From Litoreibacter arenae DSM 19593 (GTDB lineage: Bacteria; Pseudomonadota; Alphaproteobacteria; Rhodobacterales; Rhodobacteraceae), in contig NZ_KE557311.1 in assembly GCF_000442275.2 (NCBI RefSeq), forward strand, positions 16,334 to 80,333: DNA of 64,000 nt. Direction: 5' to 3'. The number at the start of each line of letters is the position of its first letter. Position 1 is the stretch's first letter. The position numbers and the translations under genes are program-made. The notes below the pieces were generated by a model. It saw only the letters and a list, made by a program, of their open reading frames with translations, did no database searches and had not been told where the DNA came from. This document shows, piece after piece, positions 27,616 to 36,653 of the stretch.

Positions 27616-28866
27616 ATGACACAGCTACTCCGCTCTTGGGTCGAGACCGCCAATTCGGCAGATACCGACTTCCCGCTCAACAACCTGCCTTACGGGGCTT
27701 TTCGCGTCGGCGGCGGGGATCTGCACGCAGGCGTGGCCATCGGCGATCAAATCCTTGACGTAACAGCTCTGGAAAAGGCCGGTCTGTTGGACCTGCCCGA
27801 AAGCGGCGTGTTTGCCCGTGGCACATGGAATGACTTCATGGCCTTGGGACCAGATGTCTGGGCCAGCTTCCGCAAATTTCTGACAGAAGCCCTGAGCGAA
27901 GGTGCTGCACAGAAGTCCGACCTTGAAGGCCATCTGGTGGCGATGGGCAAGGCGACGCTGGAAATGCCGTTCACCGTCACCGAATTCACCGACTTCTACG
28001 CAGGTCGCCATCACGCCTTCAACGTGGGCTCGCTCTTCCGCGATCCAGCCAATGCCCTGCCGCCAAACTGGCTGCATATCCCGATTGGTTATAACGGTCG
28101 CGCGTCCTCCGTCGTGGTCAGTGGCACGGATGTCACCCGTCCCAACGGCCAGCTGAAATCCCCCGATATGGACATGCCGGTCTTCGAGGCCTCCAAACGC
28201 TTCGATCTGGAGCTTGAGATGGGCGCCATCGTCGGCAAGCCGTCAAAAGGCCGCGTCAGCGTGCAAGAAGCCGACGACATGATCTTCGGCTATGTGTTGC
28301 TGAACGACTGGTCCGCGCGCGATATTCAGGCGTGGGAATACGTGCCGCTCGGCCCGTTTCAGGCCAAGGCGACCGCCACCACAATCAGCCCGTGGATCGT
28401 GACGAAACCGGCGCTAGAGCCTTTCCGCGCCTCGACCCCGCCGCGCGAAAAAGAGCTGCTGCCCTATCTCAAAGAACCCGGCCCGATGCTCTATGACATC
28501 GATCTGGAAGTGGGTCTCGCCCCCGAAGGCAAGGCCGAGACGATCCTGTCGCGCACGAACTACAACGTGATGTATTACTCTGCCGCGCAGCAGTTGACCC
28601 ACCACACCACCAGCGGCTGCCCGATGCGGGTGGGCGATTTGTTGGGGTCCGGCACAATTTCGGGGCCGGAAAAGGAAAATCGCGGCAGTTTGCTGGAACT
28701 CAGCTGGGGCGGCAAGGAACCCCTGACGCTGGACACCGGCGAGACGCGCACATTCCTGGAAGACGGCGACACCTTGACCCTGCGCGGAGTGGCCAAAGGC
28801 GACGGATACCGGATCGGGTTCGGAGACTGCGCAGGCACGTTGCGGCCAGCGCCCGCTCTGGATTAA
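27616..28866 (+). CDS. fahA: Fumarylacetoacetase
   Basis: A 416-residue enzyme of normal length. The N-terminal beta domain is followed by the FAH fold containing TEFTDFYAGRHHAFNVG (Asp and His ligands), FDLELEMGAIVGKPS (metal Glu) and LLNDWSARDIQAWEY (Asp). It hydrolyses fumarylacetoacetate to fumarate and acetoacetate. It ends the homogentisate run; the CoA transferase at 16414 could activate the acetoacetate. AAGGAATTCAT precedes the ATG. Confidence 0.96.
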   Translation: MTQLLRSWVETANSADTDFPLNNLPYGAFRVGGGDLHAGVAIGDQILDVTALEKAGLLDLPESGVFARGTWNDFMALGPDVWASFRKFLTEALSEGAAQKSDLEGHLVAMGKATLEMPFTVTEFTDFYAGRHHAFNVGSLFRDPANALPPNWLHIPIGYNGRASSVVVSGTDVTRPNGQLKSPDMDMPVFEASKRFDLELEMGAIVGKPSKGRVSVQEADDMIFGYVLLNDWSARDIQAWEYVPLGPFQAKATATTISPWIVTKPALEPFRASTPPREKELLPYLKEPGPMLYDIDLEVGLAPEGKAETILSRTNYNVMYYSAAQQLTHHTTSGCPMRVGDLLGSGTISGPEKENRGSLLELSWGGKEPLTLDTGETRTFLEDGDTLTLRGVAKGDGYRIGFGDCAGTLRPAPALD

Positions 28867-28873
28867 ACGAAAA

Positions 28874-28904
28874 GATCGCCGCAGGGTTCATTCCTGCGGC
28901 GATC
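28874..28904 (-). terminator. Terminator between fahA and the TPP enzyme gene
   Basis: A 12-bp perfect stem GATCGCCGCAGG/CCTGCGGCGATC has a 7-nt loop. Read leftward it is followed by TTTTCGTTT, so it serves the minus-strand TPP gene best; the hairpin may also stop fahA transcription. Confidence 0.8.
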
Positions 28905-28916
28905 ATCCACGGCTTT

Positions 28917-30539
28917 TCAAATCCGCATACGCGGCACGTCATGCGGGTCCAGCCGGAGTTCGATCAGAAATGGACCTTTGCGGCCCTCAAGCGCCGTCAG
29001 CGCGGCTTCGAGGTCAGCGTTCGAATGCACCTCGACCCCTTCTCCGCCCAACGAGCTGGCGATCTCCGCGAAGGACGGCCAGTGGAATTCCGTCAGGCTC
29101 GGGTCCATTTTCCGGTCAAGAAACTGGATATGCTCTGCGCCATAGGCAGAGTCGTTTGCGACGATCACCACCAGATCAAGCCCAAGACGCACGGCGGTGT
29201 TGAACTCGTTGATCCCGCCCATCATGAAGCCACCATCGCCGCTAAACACCACCACGGGCCTGTCGGGCGCACCGACGCCCGCGCCGATGGCTTCCGCCAA
29301 TCCAAGCCCGATGGAGCCGAAGTTTGCCGTGACCACGAAGCTATGCGGATCGGGGGCGGAAATGCGGCACCACACTTCGGTCATGAACCGCCCGCCATCG
29401 GTGACCAGAACACGGTCATCGGGCAGCGCCTTTTCAAGCCGTTCCAGCGCGTGGACAAAGTTCACAAAGCCGTCGGCTGTCTTGTTCGCCCCCGCAGGAT
29501 GCGCCGTCAGCACCTCGATGTCCAATTCGCGGGTAAAGCCGCTTGCGGGGATTTCTGCCTGATCCAGCCAATAAAGAATGGTCTCGGCCGTCAGGCCCGC
29601 ATCGGCCACAAGTGCCGCGTCGGGATGCAGCCCGCCGCCGATGGCGGTCGGGTTCACGTCCACCTGCACGACGCGCTTGTCCTTCATCAGCTTGCCGCGA
29701 TCAGTCGTGAAATCGTGCAATCCGGTTCCGAAACACACGATACAATCCGACTGGGCAATCAGGTCATAAGCGGCCGGCGTGGACAGCGTTCCGAAAATGT
29801 CGATGTTATAGGGGTGGTCGTTGAACAACCCTTTTGCCTTCAACGTCGTAGCCAACGGCGCTTCCAGCCGGTCGGCCAGCCGGATCAGCTGATCACGCGC
29901 CGTGATCGCGCCACCACCCGCCAAAATCAGCGGTCGCCGCGCCGAAGCGATCATGCCGATGGCCTCGTCCAGAATGTCGCCCTCGGCCACGCCACCAGGT
30001 GCGGTGAAAACGTCAAGCACATGCGCGGTGTGTTCCATCTCCTGCCACATGAAGTCGGCAGGCATGTTCAGCACGATGGGGCGGCGCTCGACCTGTGCGC
30101 GATAGAAGGCGCGCGCGACGTCCATGCCAACGGTGTCGGGCGCGCGCAACTGCTCGAACCCCGCGCCGGTTGCCTTGACCACTTCACGCTGGTCGATGCC
30201 TTGCAGATGGCGCGGATTGGCCACCGGCGTATCGCCTGCAAGAAGGACAATGGGGATATGCCCCCGCACGCCTTCTGTCAGCGCGGTCATACAGTTGGTC
30301 AGCGCCGGGCCATGGGTCACCGTCGCGACGCCAGTCTTCCCCGTAACATGCGCATAAGCCAGCGCCATCAGCACCGAACTGCCCTCATGCGCCGACGGGA
30401 CGAACCGCCCCTCACAATCCCGCACGAAGCTGTCCACCATGAACAGGTTGGCGTCGCCCATCAGGCCGAACATCGTATCAACCCCGTGGTCGCGGGTGCT
30501 CCGGGCAATCGCTTGGTAGACGTGCATTTTTCCGGTCAT
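28917..30539 (-). CDS. Thiamine pyrophosphate-dependent enzyme, acetolactate synthase-like large subunit
   Basis: A 540-residue three-domain TPP enzyme. HEGSSVLMALAYAHVTGKTG holds the cofactor-activating Glu in the Pyr domain; residues 190-320 form the central domain; GDGGFMMGGINEFNTAVRLG with VANDSAYG is the PP-domain GDG-N motif. No small regulatory subunit is adjacent, so biosynthetic acetolactate synthase is unlikely. Benzoylformate or other 2-keto-acid decarboxylases, or sulfoacetaldehyde-type lyases, are alternatives. It is monocistronic and convergent with fahA. Confidence 0.85.
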   Translation of the reverse strand: MTGKMHVYQAIARSTRDHGVDTMFGLMGDANLFMVDSFVRDCEGRFVPSAHEGSSVLMALAYAHVTGKTGVATVTHGPALTNCMTALTEGVRGHIPIVLLAGDTPVANPRHLQGIDQREVVKATGAGFEQLRAPDTVGMDVARAFYRAQVERRPIVLNMPADFMWQEMEHTAHVLDVFTAPGGVAEGDILDEAIGMIASARRPLILAGGGAITARDQLIRLADRLEAPLATTLKAKGLFNDHPYNIDIFGTLSTPAAYDLIAQSDCIVCFGTGLHDFTTDRGKLMKDKRVVQVDVNPTAIGGGLHPDAALVADAGLTAETILYWLDQAEIPASGFTRELDIEVLTAHPAGANKTADGFVNFVHALERLEKALPDDRVLVTDGGRFMTEVWCRISAPDPHSFVVTANFGSIGLGLAEAIGAGVGAPDRPVVVFSGDGGFMMGGINEFNTAVRLGLDLVVIVANDSAYGAEHIQFLDRKMDPSLTEFHWPSFAEIASSLGGEGVEVHSNADLEAALTALEGRKGPFLIELRLDPHDVPRMRI

Positions 30540-30763
30540 GTGGGATTCACTCCTGGCGCGGCTTCATCCCTGATAGCCTAAAACTCAGGCGTAAGGTGTA
30601 CAATCCGCGAGTTGTTGCAGGACAGAATGCACGATGGATCAGCGGTGCGACACTACTTTTAGCCGCAATAGAAGCGCTGCCGTAATCGTGGACCATCAGG
30701 CAATTAACTGGACGACCCATTCGGTAAACACCCTGTCTCCAAACTCCTCGAGCTGGCGGCTGA

Positions 30764-31573
30764 TCAGCGGAACATATATTCCACGGGCCAGGTCACTAGT
30801 TGCGGCACATAGAACAGGATCAGGATCGCCGCCAGATCGCAAATGATAAACGGCGTCGCGGCCCGGTAGATTTCATTCATCGTGGTCCCCAAAGGAGCCA
30901 CGGCCTTCATCACGAAGAGCGCGCCACCAAGCGGTGGTGACGTGGATCCGGTTTCAATCGCCACCAGATACATCGCGGCGAACCAGATCGGATCGAAGCC
31001 AAACTGCAGGATGACGGGAATGAAGATTGGCAGCGTGATCAGCATAATGGGCAGCGGCCCCATAAACATGCCCAGAAAGATCACTGCGCCAATCATTGTC
31101 AGCACAATGGCGTTCGGGCTGACATCGAGCGAGACGATCGCGTCGACCATGCCATAGGTCGCCCCGGTAAAGGCCAGAAGTTGCGTGAAAGTTACCGCGC
31201 CTGATACGATCAACAGAACCATGACCGAAATATTGGCACTGCCAAGGATGGACTTGGAGAACACATTCCAGGTCAGCCGACCGCGCAAGTTCCCGAACCA
31301 TTTATCCAGCGTGCCCATCAGGTCAATTGCGATGCGGGACTGGAACATCCCCTCGCCCATAATCATGAACAACGCTACCGGAACGAGGGTGAAGCTCGAC
31401 AGGGAATCGATGGTATTCATCACCACCTGCCGCACCCCGGGCACACCCCCCAGAAGGATGTATGCACCGACAATGTTCACTGCGAGGAACGAAATCGCCA
31501 CCGGCAGTCCAGCCACCATTAACAATAGCAGCGGGCCAACCACGAGGGCGATCACATTATACCACTCAAGCAT
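30764..31573 (-). pseudogene. TRAP large permease (DctM) with internal deletion
   Basis: A 269-residue in-frame reading, about 160 residues short of a normal DctM. The N-terminal 105 residues (LEWYNVIALVVGPLLLLMV to NLRGRLTWNVF) are intact, then the chain jumps at about 31258 to a region (SKSILGSANISVMVLLIVSG) that belongs to the C-terminal half. The central SGSSVATAATIG and GGTLGILIPPS transport motifs are missing, so it cannot transport normally. The C-terminus is complete. A DctQ fragment abuts its start, and no binding-protein gene is adjacent. Probably a decaying transporter. Confidence 0.75.
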
Positions 31574-31683
31574 CAGAATCCGTCCCGCCTGATCGCGCCG
31601 ACTGCCTGAAACAGAAATTGAACCGCCATCAGAAACATGCCGATCGGCAAAGCCAGAGTGATCCAGTATCTTGGCGGCGCCAT
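31573..31683 (-). pseudogene. C-terminal remnant of a TRAP small permease (DctQ)
   Basis: A 36-residue frame, ending in a TGA that shares a base with the deleted DctM's ATG (TGATG). It reads RYWITLALPIGMFLMAVQFL then FQAVGAIRRDGF, the terminal helix and tail of a DctQ. The rest of the gene is gone: the sequence upstream on this strand instead matches a sulfatase on the other strand. Confidence 0.65.
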
Positions 31684-31704
31684 CACCGTGGTAGTGAGGC
31701 CGCG

Positions 31705-32010
31705 CCTATTGAAGATGGGGCTGCATTACCAAAGCGTGATCCGCGCTCCTTTCCTGCGGCGCGACACGGCGCAGACCCCGATGCGCGCAGCTCTATCGTG
31801 TCGCTCGTCGATCAGGGCTGGCGGATGTCGTTGCTTGAGGCAGCGCCCGATTGGGGCGAGCTATACGATCTTCGCGCCGACCCGAATGAGACCCGCAACC
31901 TGTGGGACGACCCCGACTCCGCAGCGCAAAAATTGCGGCTGCTGGAGGCCTTTGCCCGCCGCCAAATCGCATTACGCGATCTGTCGCTCTGCCCCACTGC
32001 CCGGGCCTGA
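31705..32010 (+). pseudogene. Frameshifted sulfatase remnant
   Basis: In one frame, GLHYQSVIRAPFLRRDTAQTP (about 31720-31780) resembles the sulfatase segment around the substrate-facing histidine. In the next frame SIVSLVDQGWRMSLLEAAP, then GELYDLRADPNETRNLWDD (about 31795-31925), is the classic sulfatase C-terminus, running to a stop at 32010. The frame change and missing central and N-terminal parts show a pseudogene. It pairs with the broken TRAP genes next to it, mirroring the intact TRAP-sulfatase locus at 10.8-15.4 kb. Confidence 0.7.
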
Positions 32011-32019
32011 GGAAATGCC

Positions 32020-32493
32020 ATGAACTCGATTACCCGCTCCATCACCGTTCCCGCATCCCCCGCGCAAGCGTGGGAGCGCTTTGTCGACGGACTGCATCTG
32101 TGGTGGGATACAGAGCACTGCCATTGCAGCGAAGAAAACCTCGAACGGGTTTTCATTGATCCTGCCCAAGGACAATGGGGCGAAATAACAAAAACCGGCG
32201 AAGTTGTTTCCTGGGGCTTCGCCATAGAAGTCAAGCCAGAGCGCAAGCTGTCGCTGGCATGGCAGATGGACCCGTTGCACAAACCGTGGATTGCAGAGGT
32301 CGATCCCGACCGGGCCAGCCTGATCGACGTGACCTTTGCGCCAATGGCAACCGGCACCCGCGTGACCGTAGAACACTACGATTTTGATCGCCACGGTGAC
32401 GGTGCGCAGGCCATGAAGGACGTTATGATCGGTCTGGACCGCTGGCAGGAATGGCTGGGGCTTTATGCTGCGAGCTTCAAATCACCAGACTGA
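32020..32493 (+). CDS. SRPBCC/AHSA1-domain protein
   Basis: A 157-residue single-domain protein of the START-like helix-grip fold. SITRSITVPASPAQAWERFVDG and WGFAIEVKPERKLSLAW are typical of AHSA1 (Aha1-type) proteins, which bind hydrophobic ligands or act as co-chaperones. ATGs and codon usage look normal, so it is probably functional despite the adjacent pseudogenes. GAGGAAATGCC lies before the start. No partner is evident; the next gene begins 190 bp later. Confidence 0.8.
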   Translation: MNSITRSITVPASPAQAWERFVDGLHLWWDTEHCHCSEENLERVFIDPAQGQWGEITKTGEVVSWGFAIEVKPERKLSLAWQMDPLHKPWIAEVDPDRASLIDVTFAPMATGTRVTVEHYDFDRHGDGAQAMKDVMIGLDRWQEWLGLYAASFKSPD

Positions 32494-32682
32494 TTTGGGC
32501 GTGACATCCACCGCGAATGTCCGCGTGGGTCAGATATTCGACAGGCTTACTGTCATGAAGGGCGGCGATCTTGTTGAAATCAAAGATGTTGAGGCCTAGC
32601 GTGGTCTTCAGGCCAAACAACCTTGTTCGCAGCAGCCGCTGCAAACCTCTGTTCGAGGTCACCAACCACTAAGGGGGACGAC

Positions 32683-34275
32683 ATGCTAAACGTTAAGACA
32701 ACGCTCATCGCCGGGCTTCTGGCAAGCGCCTTGGCGCTCTCGCCGGTGACAGCTGCAACGCCAGACAACATACTTGTGGTGGCGCAAAACATCGACGACA
32801 TCGTGACGATTGATCCAGCCTCGGCTTACGAATTCAGCTCGGGCGAGTATGTTGCCAACACTTATGACACGTTGGTGCGTTACGACGCGACCGACACAAC
32901 CGTGCTGGCCCCCGCGTTAGCCACCGAGTGGACAATCGATGCCGACACCAAAACCGTCACATTCACCTTGCGCGAGGGGGTTAAATTCCATTCCGGAAAC
33001 CCATTGCGCGCCGAGGATGTGGTCGGATCATGGACCCGCGTCGTCGCCCTTGATAAGGCCCCATCCTTCATTCTGACCCAGTTGGGTTGGACCGCTGACA
33101 ACATCGCCGAGATGGTCACCGCTGAAGGCAACACCGTCACCGTGCGTTACGAGGGCGACTTCGCGCCCTCTTTCGTTTTGAACGTATTGGCGGCGCGGCC
33201 GGCATCCGTCGTGGACATGCAAACCGTCATGGCCAACGAGGTCGACGGCGATATGGGCCATGCGTGGATGAACAAGAACTCTGCGGGGACCGGGCCATTC
33301 AGCTTGGCGACCTATCGCCCTGCCGATATCCTCTCGCTTGATGCCAACCCCGATTACTATCAGGGCCGCCCGTCAATGGACCGCGTCATCATTCAGCACA
33401 ACCCCGAAGGCGCAACCCAACGACTGCAGCTCGAAGCGGGCGATATCGACATGGCCAAGGACCTCGAACCCGATCAGATCGCCGGTCTTGAGGGCGTTGA
33501 TGGCGTGCGTATAGAGACCTATCCGCAAGCCGCGGTGCATTGGGTGTCGTTCAACCAGAAAACGGACAGTCTGACCGATCCCGCGGTATGGGAAGCCGCA
33601 CGGTATCTGGTGGATTATCAAGGCATGGCCAATGGCATGCTCAAGGGTCAGATGAAGGTGCATCAGGCATTTTGGCCGGATGGTTTTCCCGGCGCGTTGA
33701 CCGACACACCGTTTAGCTACGACCCCGAAAAGGCCAAACAAATCCTGAAGGACGCCGGGGTGGAGACACCGATCAACGTCACGATGGATGTCATATCTGC
33801 TCCCACTTTCGTGGAAATGGCACAGGCGTTGCAGGCCTCTTTTGCCGAGGGCGGGATCAACCTCGAGATCATCGCAGGCACAGGCGCGCAGGTCATCACC
33901 AAATACCGCGCGCGCACCCATGAGGCGATGTTGCTGTACTGGGGGCCTGACTTCATGGACCCGCATTCCAACGCCAAGGCATTTGCGTACAACAAGGATA
34001 ACTCTGATGACAAATACGCCTCGACCACGACGTGGCGCAACGCATGGATGCCACCGGCCGAGATGAACGCCAAAACCATGGCAGCCCTGGGCGAGCAGGA
34101 TGCAGACAAGCGGCTTGGCATGTATCTGGAGCTTCAGAAAGAAACCCAGGCCGAAGCGCCGTACGTCATCATGTTCCAGGCGATCAAGCAGGTTGCGATG
34201 CGGGACAACATCAAAGGGTACGTCAACGGCGCCACCTCTGACTACGTCTTCTACCGTCTGGTCGAAAAGGAATGA
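32683..34275 (+). CDS. Peptide-type ABC solute-binding protein (DppA/OppA family)
   Basis: A 530-residue periplasmic protein. The start at 32683 follows AAGGGGGACGAC and opens a Sec signal (MLNVKTTLIAGLLASALALS, cleavage near TAA). The mature protein is a cluster C binding protein: FTLREGVKFHSGNPLRAEDVVGSW and YDPEKAKQILKDAG are family motifs. Notably, no ABC permease or ATPase gene is in the window. It overlaps the GAF gene by 4 bp and is in the same run as aconitase X, so the ligand may be a hydroxyproline-containing peptide or related compound. Confidence 0.85.
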   Translation: MLNVKTTLIAGLLASALALSPVTAATPDNILVVAQNIDDIVTIDPASAYEFSSGEYVANTYDTLVRYDATDTTVLAPALATEWTIDADTKTVTFTLREGVKFHSGNPLRAEDVVGSWTRVVALDKAPSFILTQLGWTADNIAEMVTAEGNTVTVRYEGDFAPSFVLNVLAARPASVVDMQTVMANEVDGDMGHAWMNKNSAGTGPFSLATYRPADILSLDANPDYYQGRPSMDRVIIQHNPEGATQRLQLEAGDIDMAKDLEPDQIAGLEGVDGVRIETYPQAAVHWVSFNQKTDSLTDPAVWEAARYLVDYQGMANGMLKGQMKVHQAFWPDGFPGALTDTPFSYDPEKAKQILKDAGVETPINVTMDVISAPTFVEMAQALQASFAEGGINLEIIAGTGAQVITKYRARTHEAMLLYWGPDFMDPHSNAKAFAYNKDNSDDKYASTTTWRNAWMPPAEMNAKTMAALGEQDADKRLGMYLELQKETQAEAPYVIMFQAIKQVAMRDNIKGYVNGATSDYVFYRLVEKE

Positions 34276-34715
34276 CCCATCAACCGTCCCCCGAGGCGAT
34301 CTATCGTGCCTTGCACACGCAAACCGGGGGGCGGTTGTTCACCGTGACGGTGCTGGACCGCGCCGCTGGTCTTGCGCGGCGGGTCTATACGTCTCACCCT
34401 GACGCTTATCCGGTGTCAGGGACCAAATCGATGTCCCAAGGGGAATGGACCGAACAGGTGGTCGAACGCGGCGAGGTTTTCGTCGCCAACACCGTTGCCG
34501 AATTCGCGATCTATTTTCCGGATCATGCCTTGATTGAAAGCCTTGGATGTGGCGCTGCACTAAACGTGCCGATTAGCTTGAAAGAGGTCATAGGGACGGT
34601 CAACATTCTGGACAAAGAACACTACTTCTCGCCGCAGACCGTGGACCACTGCCTCGCGGCCATTGAGCAACATCGCGACGATTTGATTTCGGCGGTGAAG
34701 CAATGCGCCGTTTGA
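34272..34715 (+). CDS. GAF-domain protein
   Basis: A 147-residue single GAF domain. TGGRLFTVTVLDRAAGLARRVYTSHPDAYP and CGAALNVPISLKEVIGTVNILD are the core strands of a small-molecule-binding GAF domain. There is no attached kinase, cyclase or DNA-binding domain, and it overlaps both the binding protein (ATGA) and nearly abuts aconitase X (24 bp), so it is likely translated with them. It could sense the pathway substrate. Function inferred only from fold and position. Confidence 0.8.
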   Translation: MTHQPSPEAIYRALHTQTGGRLFTVTVLDRAAGLARRVYTSHPDAYPVSGTKSMSQGEWTEQVVERGEVFVANTVAEFAIYFPDHALIESLGCGAALNVPISLKEVIGTVNILDKEHYFSPQTVDHCLAAIEQHRDDLISAVKQCAV

Positions 34716-34739
34716 GGCAGCTTTCCAGATGACAGCCAG

Positions 34740-36428
34740 ATGCAGCAACAAAAATCCCTTCTGATCGTTCCGGCGGAGGTTAACGCTGAAGTTATCGCCT
34801 GCGAAGAAGGTCTGAGTTTCTGGGGCGGCGTAGACCCGGACACCGGCACCGTGATCGACGCGCATCATGACCTTCACGGCCAATCCCTCGCAGGCAAAAT
34901 CGTCCTCATGCCGACCAGCCGGGGTTCCTGTTCGGGCAGCGGCGTTCTGCTGCAACTGGCCCTGAACGGTCGCGCACCGGCGGCGTTGATCTTTCGCGAG
35001 GATGAGGAGGTCCTGACGCTGGGTGCCGTGATTGCCTCACATATGTTCGACAGAACCGTCGGTGTGGCGCGGTTGGCGGCCTCCAACTATGACAATCTGC
35101 GCTCCAGAAAATCCGCACGGCTTCAGGGCAACATGCTGGCGGCAGAACAGTTTTCGATCGACCTGCACCGTGTAACGCAAACCGATTTGGAACTGACGCC
35201 AGCTGACAAGGCCATGCTGGCAGGGGACCAGGGGCGGTCCGTCGCCCTGGCGATGGAGGTCATCTGCGCCATGGCAGCTTCGCAAGGCGCAGAGCGGCTG
35301 ATTGACGTTACGCGAGGCCATATTGACGGATGCATTTACGCCCATGATGCAAACCTCATTTTCGCCGAGACCATGGCCAGGATGGAGGCAAAGGTCGCCA
35401 TACCGACAACGATCAATGCAATCTCCGTCGATCGCGAAAACTGGACCGACCACGGCGTATCGCCCAAGTTCGGGCAGGCCGCCAGCCGATTGGCGGACGC
35501 CTATGTCCGGATGGGGGCACGACCGACATTTACGTGTGCGCCTTATCTGGCCGACGACGTGCCGCAACTGGGCGAAAGCATCGGCTGGTCGGAATCGAAT
35601 GCCGTTATTTTCGCCAACAGCGTGCTGGGGGCGCGGACGGCCAAACATCCCGACTACGTTGATCTGTTCATTGCTCTGACTGGCCGCGCACCGGAAACCG
35701 GGGTCTATCTGTCCGGGAACCGGCGCCCGCGGATGGTGATCGACGTTGATCCGCCCGCGGGATATGACGATGCCCTCTGGCCGCTGCTTGGTTGGATATC
35801 CGGTCATCTGGCCCCTGATCGGGTTCCTGTGTTGAGGGGGTTGGAAAAGGCCGCACCAAGCCGTGATGACCTGCGCGCCCTCTGTGCTGCTTTCGGAACG
35901 ACCTCGGCTGCTGCCCTGCTGCATGTGGCAGGGGTGACACCGGAAGGCGATCTAGATCCGGTCAGCGATGCAGCCACCGCAAGAATAACCCGAACTGACT
36001 TGGCAGCCGCATGGCGAGAACTCAATTCCGGCTCCAGCAGCGTTGATCTGATTGCTCTGGGAAGCCCGCACTTTTCGTTTGAAGAAACACGCAGCTTCGC
36101 CAATTTGATGGCGGGCAAGCAGAAGCATCCGGACATTTCCGTCATCATAACTCTGGGCCGTGATGTCATGGCGCGGGCGCAGTCCGAAGGATTGGTCGAT
36201 CAGCTACAATCGGCAGGCGTTCAGTTTTACTCTGATCTGTGTTGGTGCTCGATTGTTGAACCGATGTTCCCGACGAAGGCCAAAACCCTGATGACGAACT
36301 CCGGCAAATACGCCCACTATGCACCCGGCTTGAGCGGAAGAGAGGTCCGGTTCGGTAGCCTTTCCGATTGCGCCAAAGCCGCCGTGACTGGGAATGCGCC
36401 GACTGATCCGCCCGGGTGGGTTCTATAG
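34740..36428 (+). CDS. Aconitase X, fused small and large domains (cis-3-hydroxyproline dehydratase type)
   Basis: A 562-residue protein. Residues 1-130 match the AcnX small (swivel) domain, with PTSRGSCSGSGVLLQLALNGRAPAALIF around residue 60. The remainder is the large catalytic domain, ending with YSDLCWCSIVEP and TNSGKYAHYAPGL, where Cys residues bind the metal centre. Fused AcnX type I enzymes of bacteria dehydrate cis-3-hydroxy-L-proline to a pyrroline. Other AcnX proteins act on mevalonate phosphate in archaea. The adjacent peptide-type binding protein and GAF protein suggest a dedicated uptake and degradation unit. Confidence 0.85.
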   Translation: MQQQKSLLIVPAEVNAEVIACEEGLSFWGGVDPDTGTVIDAHHDLHGQSLAGKIVLMPTSRGSCSGSGVLLQLALNGRAPAALIFREDEEVLTLGAVIASHMFDRTVGVARLAASNYDNLRSRKSARLQGNMLAAEQFSIDLHRVTQTDLELTPADKAMLAGDQGRSVALAMEVICAMAASQGAERLIDVTRGHIDGCIYAHDANLIFAETMARMEAKVAIPTTINAISVDRENWTDHGVSPKFGQAASRLADAYVRMGARPTFTCAPYLADDVPQLGESIGWSESNAVIFANSVLGARTAKHPDYVDLFIALTGRAPETGVYLSGNRRPRMVIDVDPPAGYDDALWPLLGWISGHLAPDRVPVLRGLEKAAPSRDDLRALCAAFGTTSAAALLHVAGVTPEGDLDPVSDAATARITRTDLAAAWRELNSGSSSVDLIALGSPHFSFEETRSFANLMAGKQKHPDISVIITLGRDVMARAQSEGLVDQLQSAGVQFYSDLCWCSIVEPMFPTKAKTLMTNSGKYAHYAPGLSGREVRFGSLSDCAKAAVTGNAPTDPPGWVL

Positions 36429-36561
36429 ATCAAGAGGTTTTGCATTATTTTGGGCCAAGCGAGGTGCTTTTGCTGACCGAAGTGCCGATTATCGTGCAAA
36501 TCATCGACGGCCTGGCACCCGAAACAGGCTCGCTGCCCGCAACTTGGCTGGCCAAAGCACG

Positions 36562-36588
36562 AAAAAAAGGGGCGGATTACTCCGCCCC
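36562..36588 (-). terminator. Rho-independent terminator after the DUF481 gene
   Basis: The stem GGGGCGGA/TCCGCCCC (36569-36576 and 36581-36588) has a TTAC loop, and seven A residues (36562-36568) become a U7 tract on the minus strand. It lies 66 bp after the DUF481 stop. No in-frame coding is convincing between 36429 and 36653. Confidence 0.85.
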
Positions 36589-36653
36589 TCTCCCGTTCAA
36601 TGTGACCTGACCTCTCGAGGGAAATCGTTCTGTCCGGCCACACCGGCAGATTT

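Noticed and set aside
28941-30581. 546-codon frame antisense to the TPP enzyme
   Set aside because: GDG-N and HEG motifs are on the minus strand; the plus reading is a composition shadow.
30690-30763. Short minus-strand frame (LEEFGDRVFTEWVVQLIA) after the broken DctM
   Set aside because: About 25 codons without a start; possible relic, not supportable.
32510-32599. Short protein-like frame (RVGQIFDRLTVMKGGDLVEI) before the binding protein
   Set aside because: Only about 30 codons, no start; could be a relic but too short to support.
36416-36610. 64-codon frame after aconitase X
   Set aside because: No ribosome site, no family, and it runs through the terminator hairpin.
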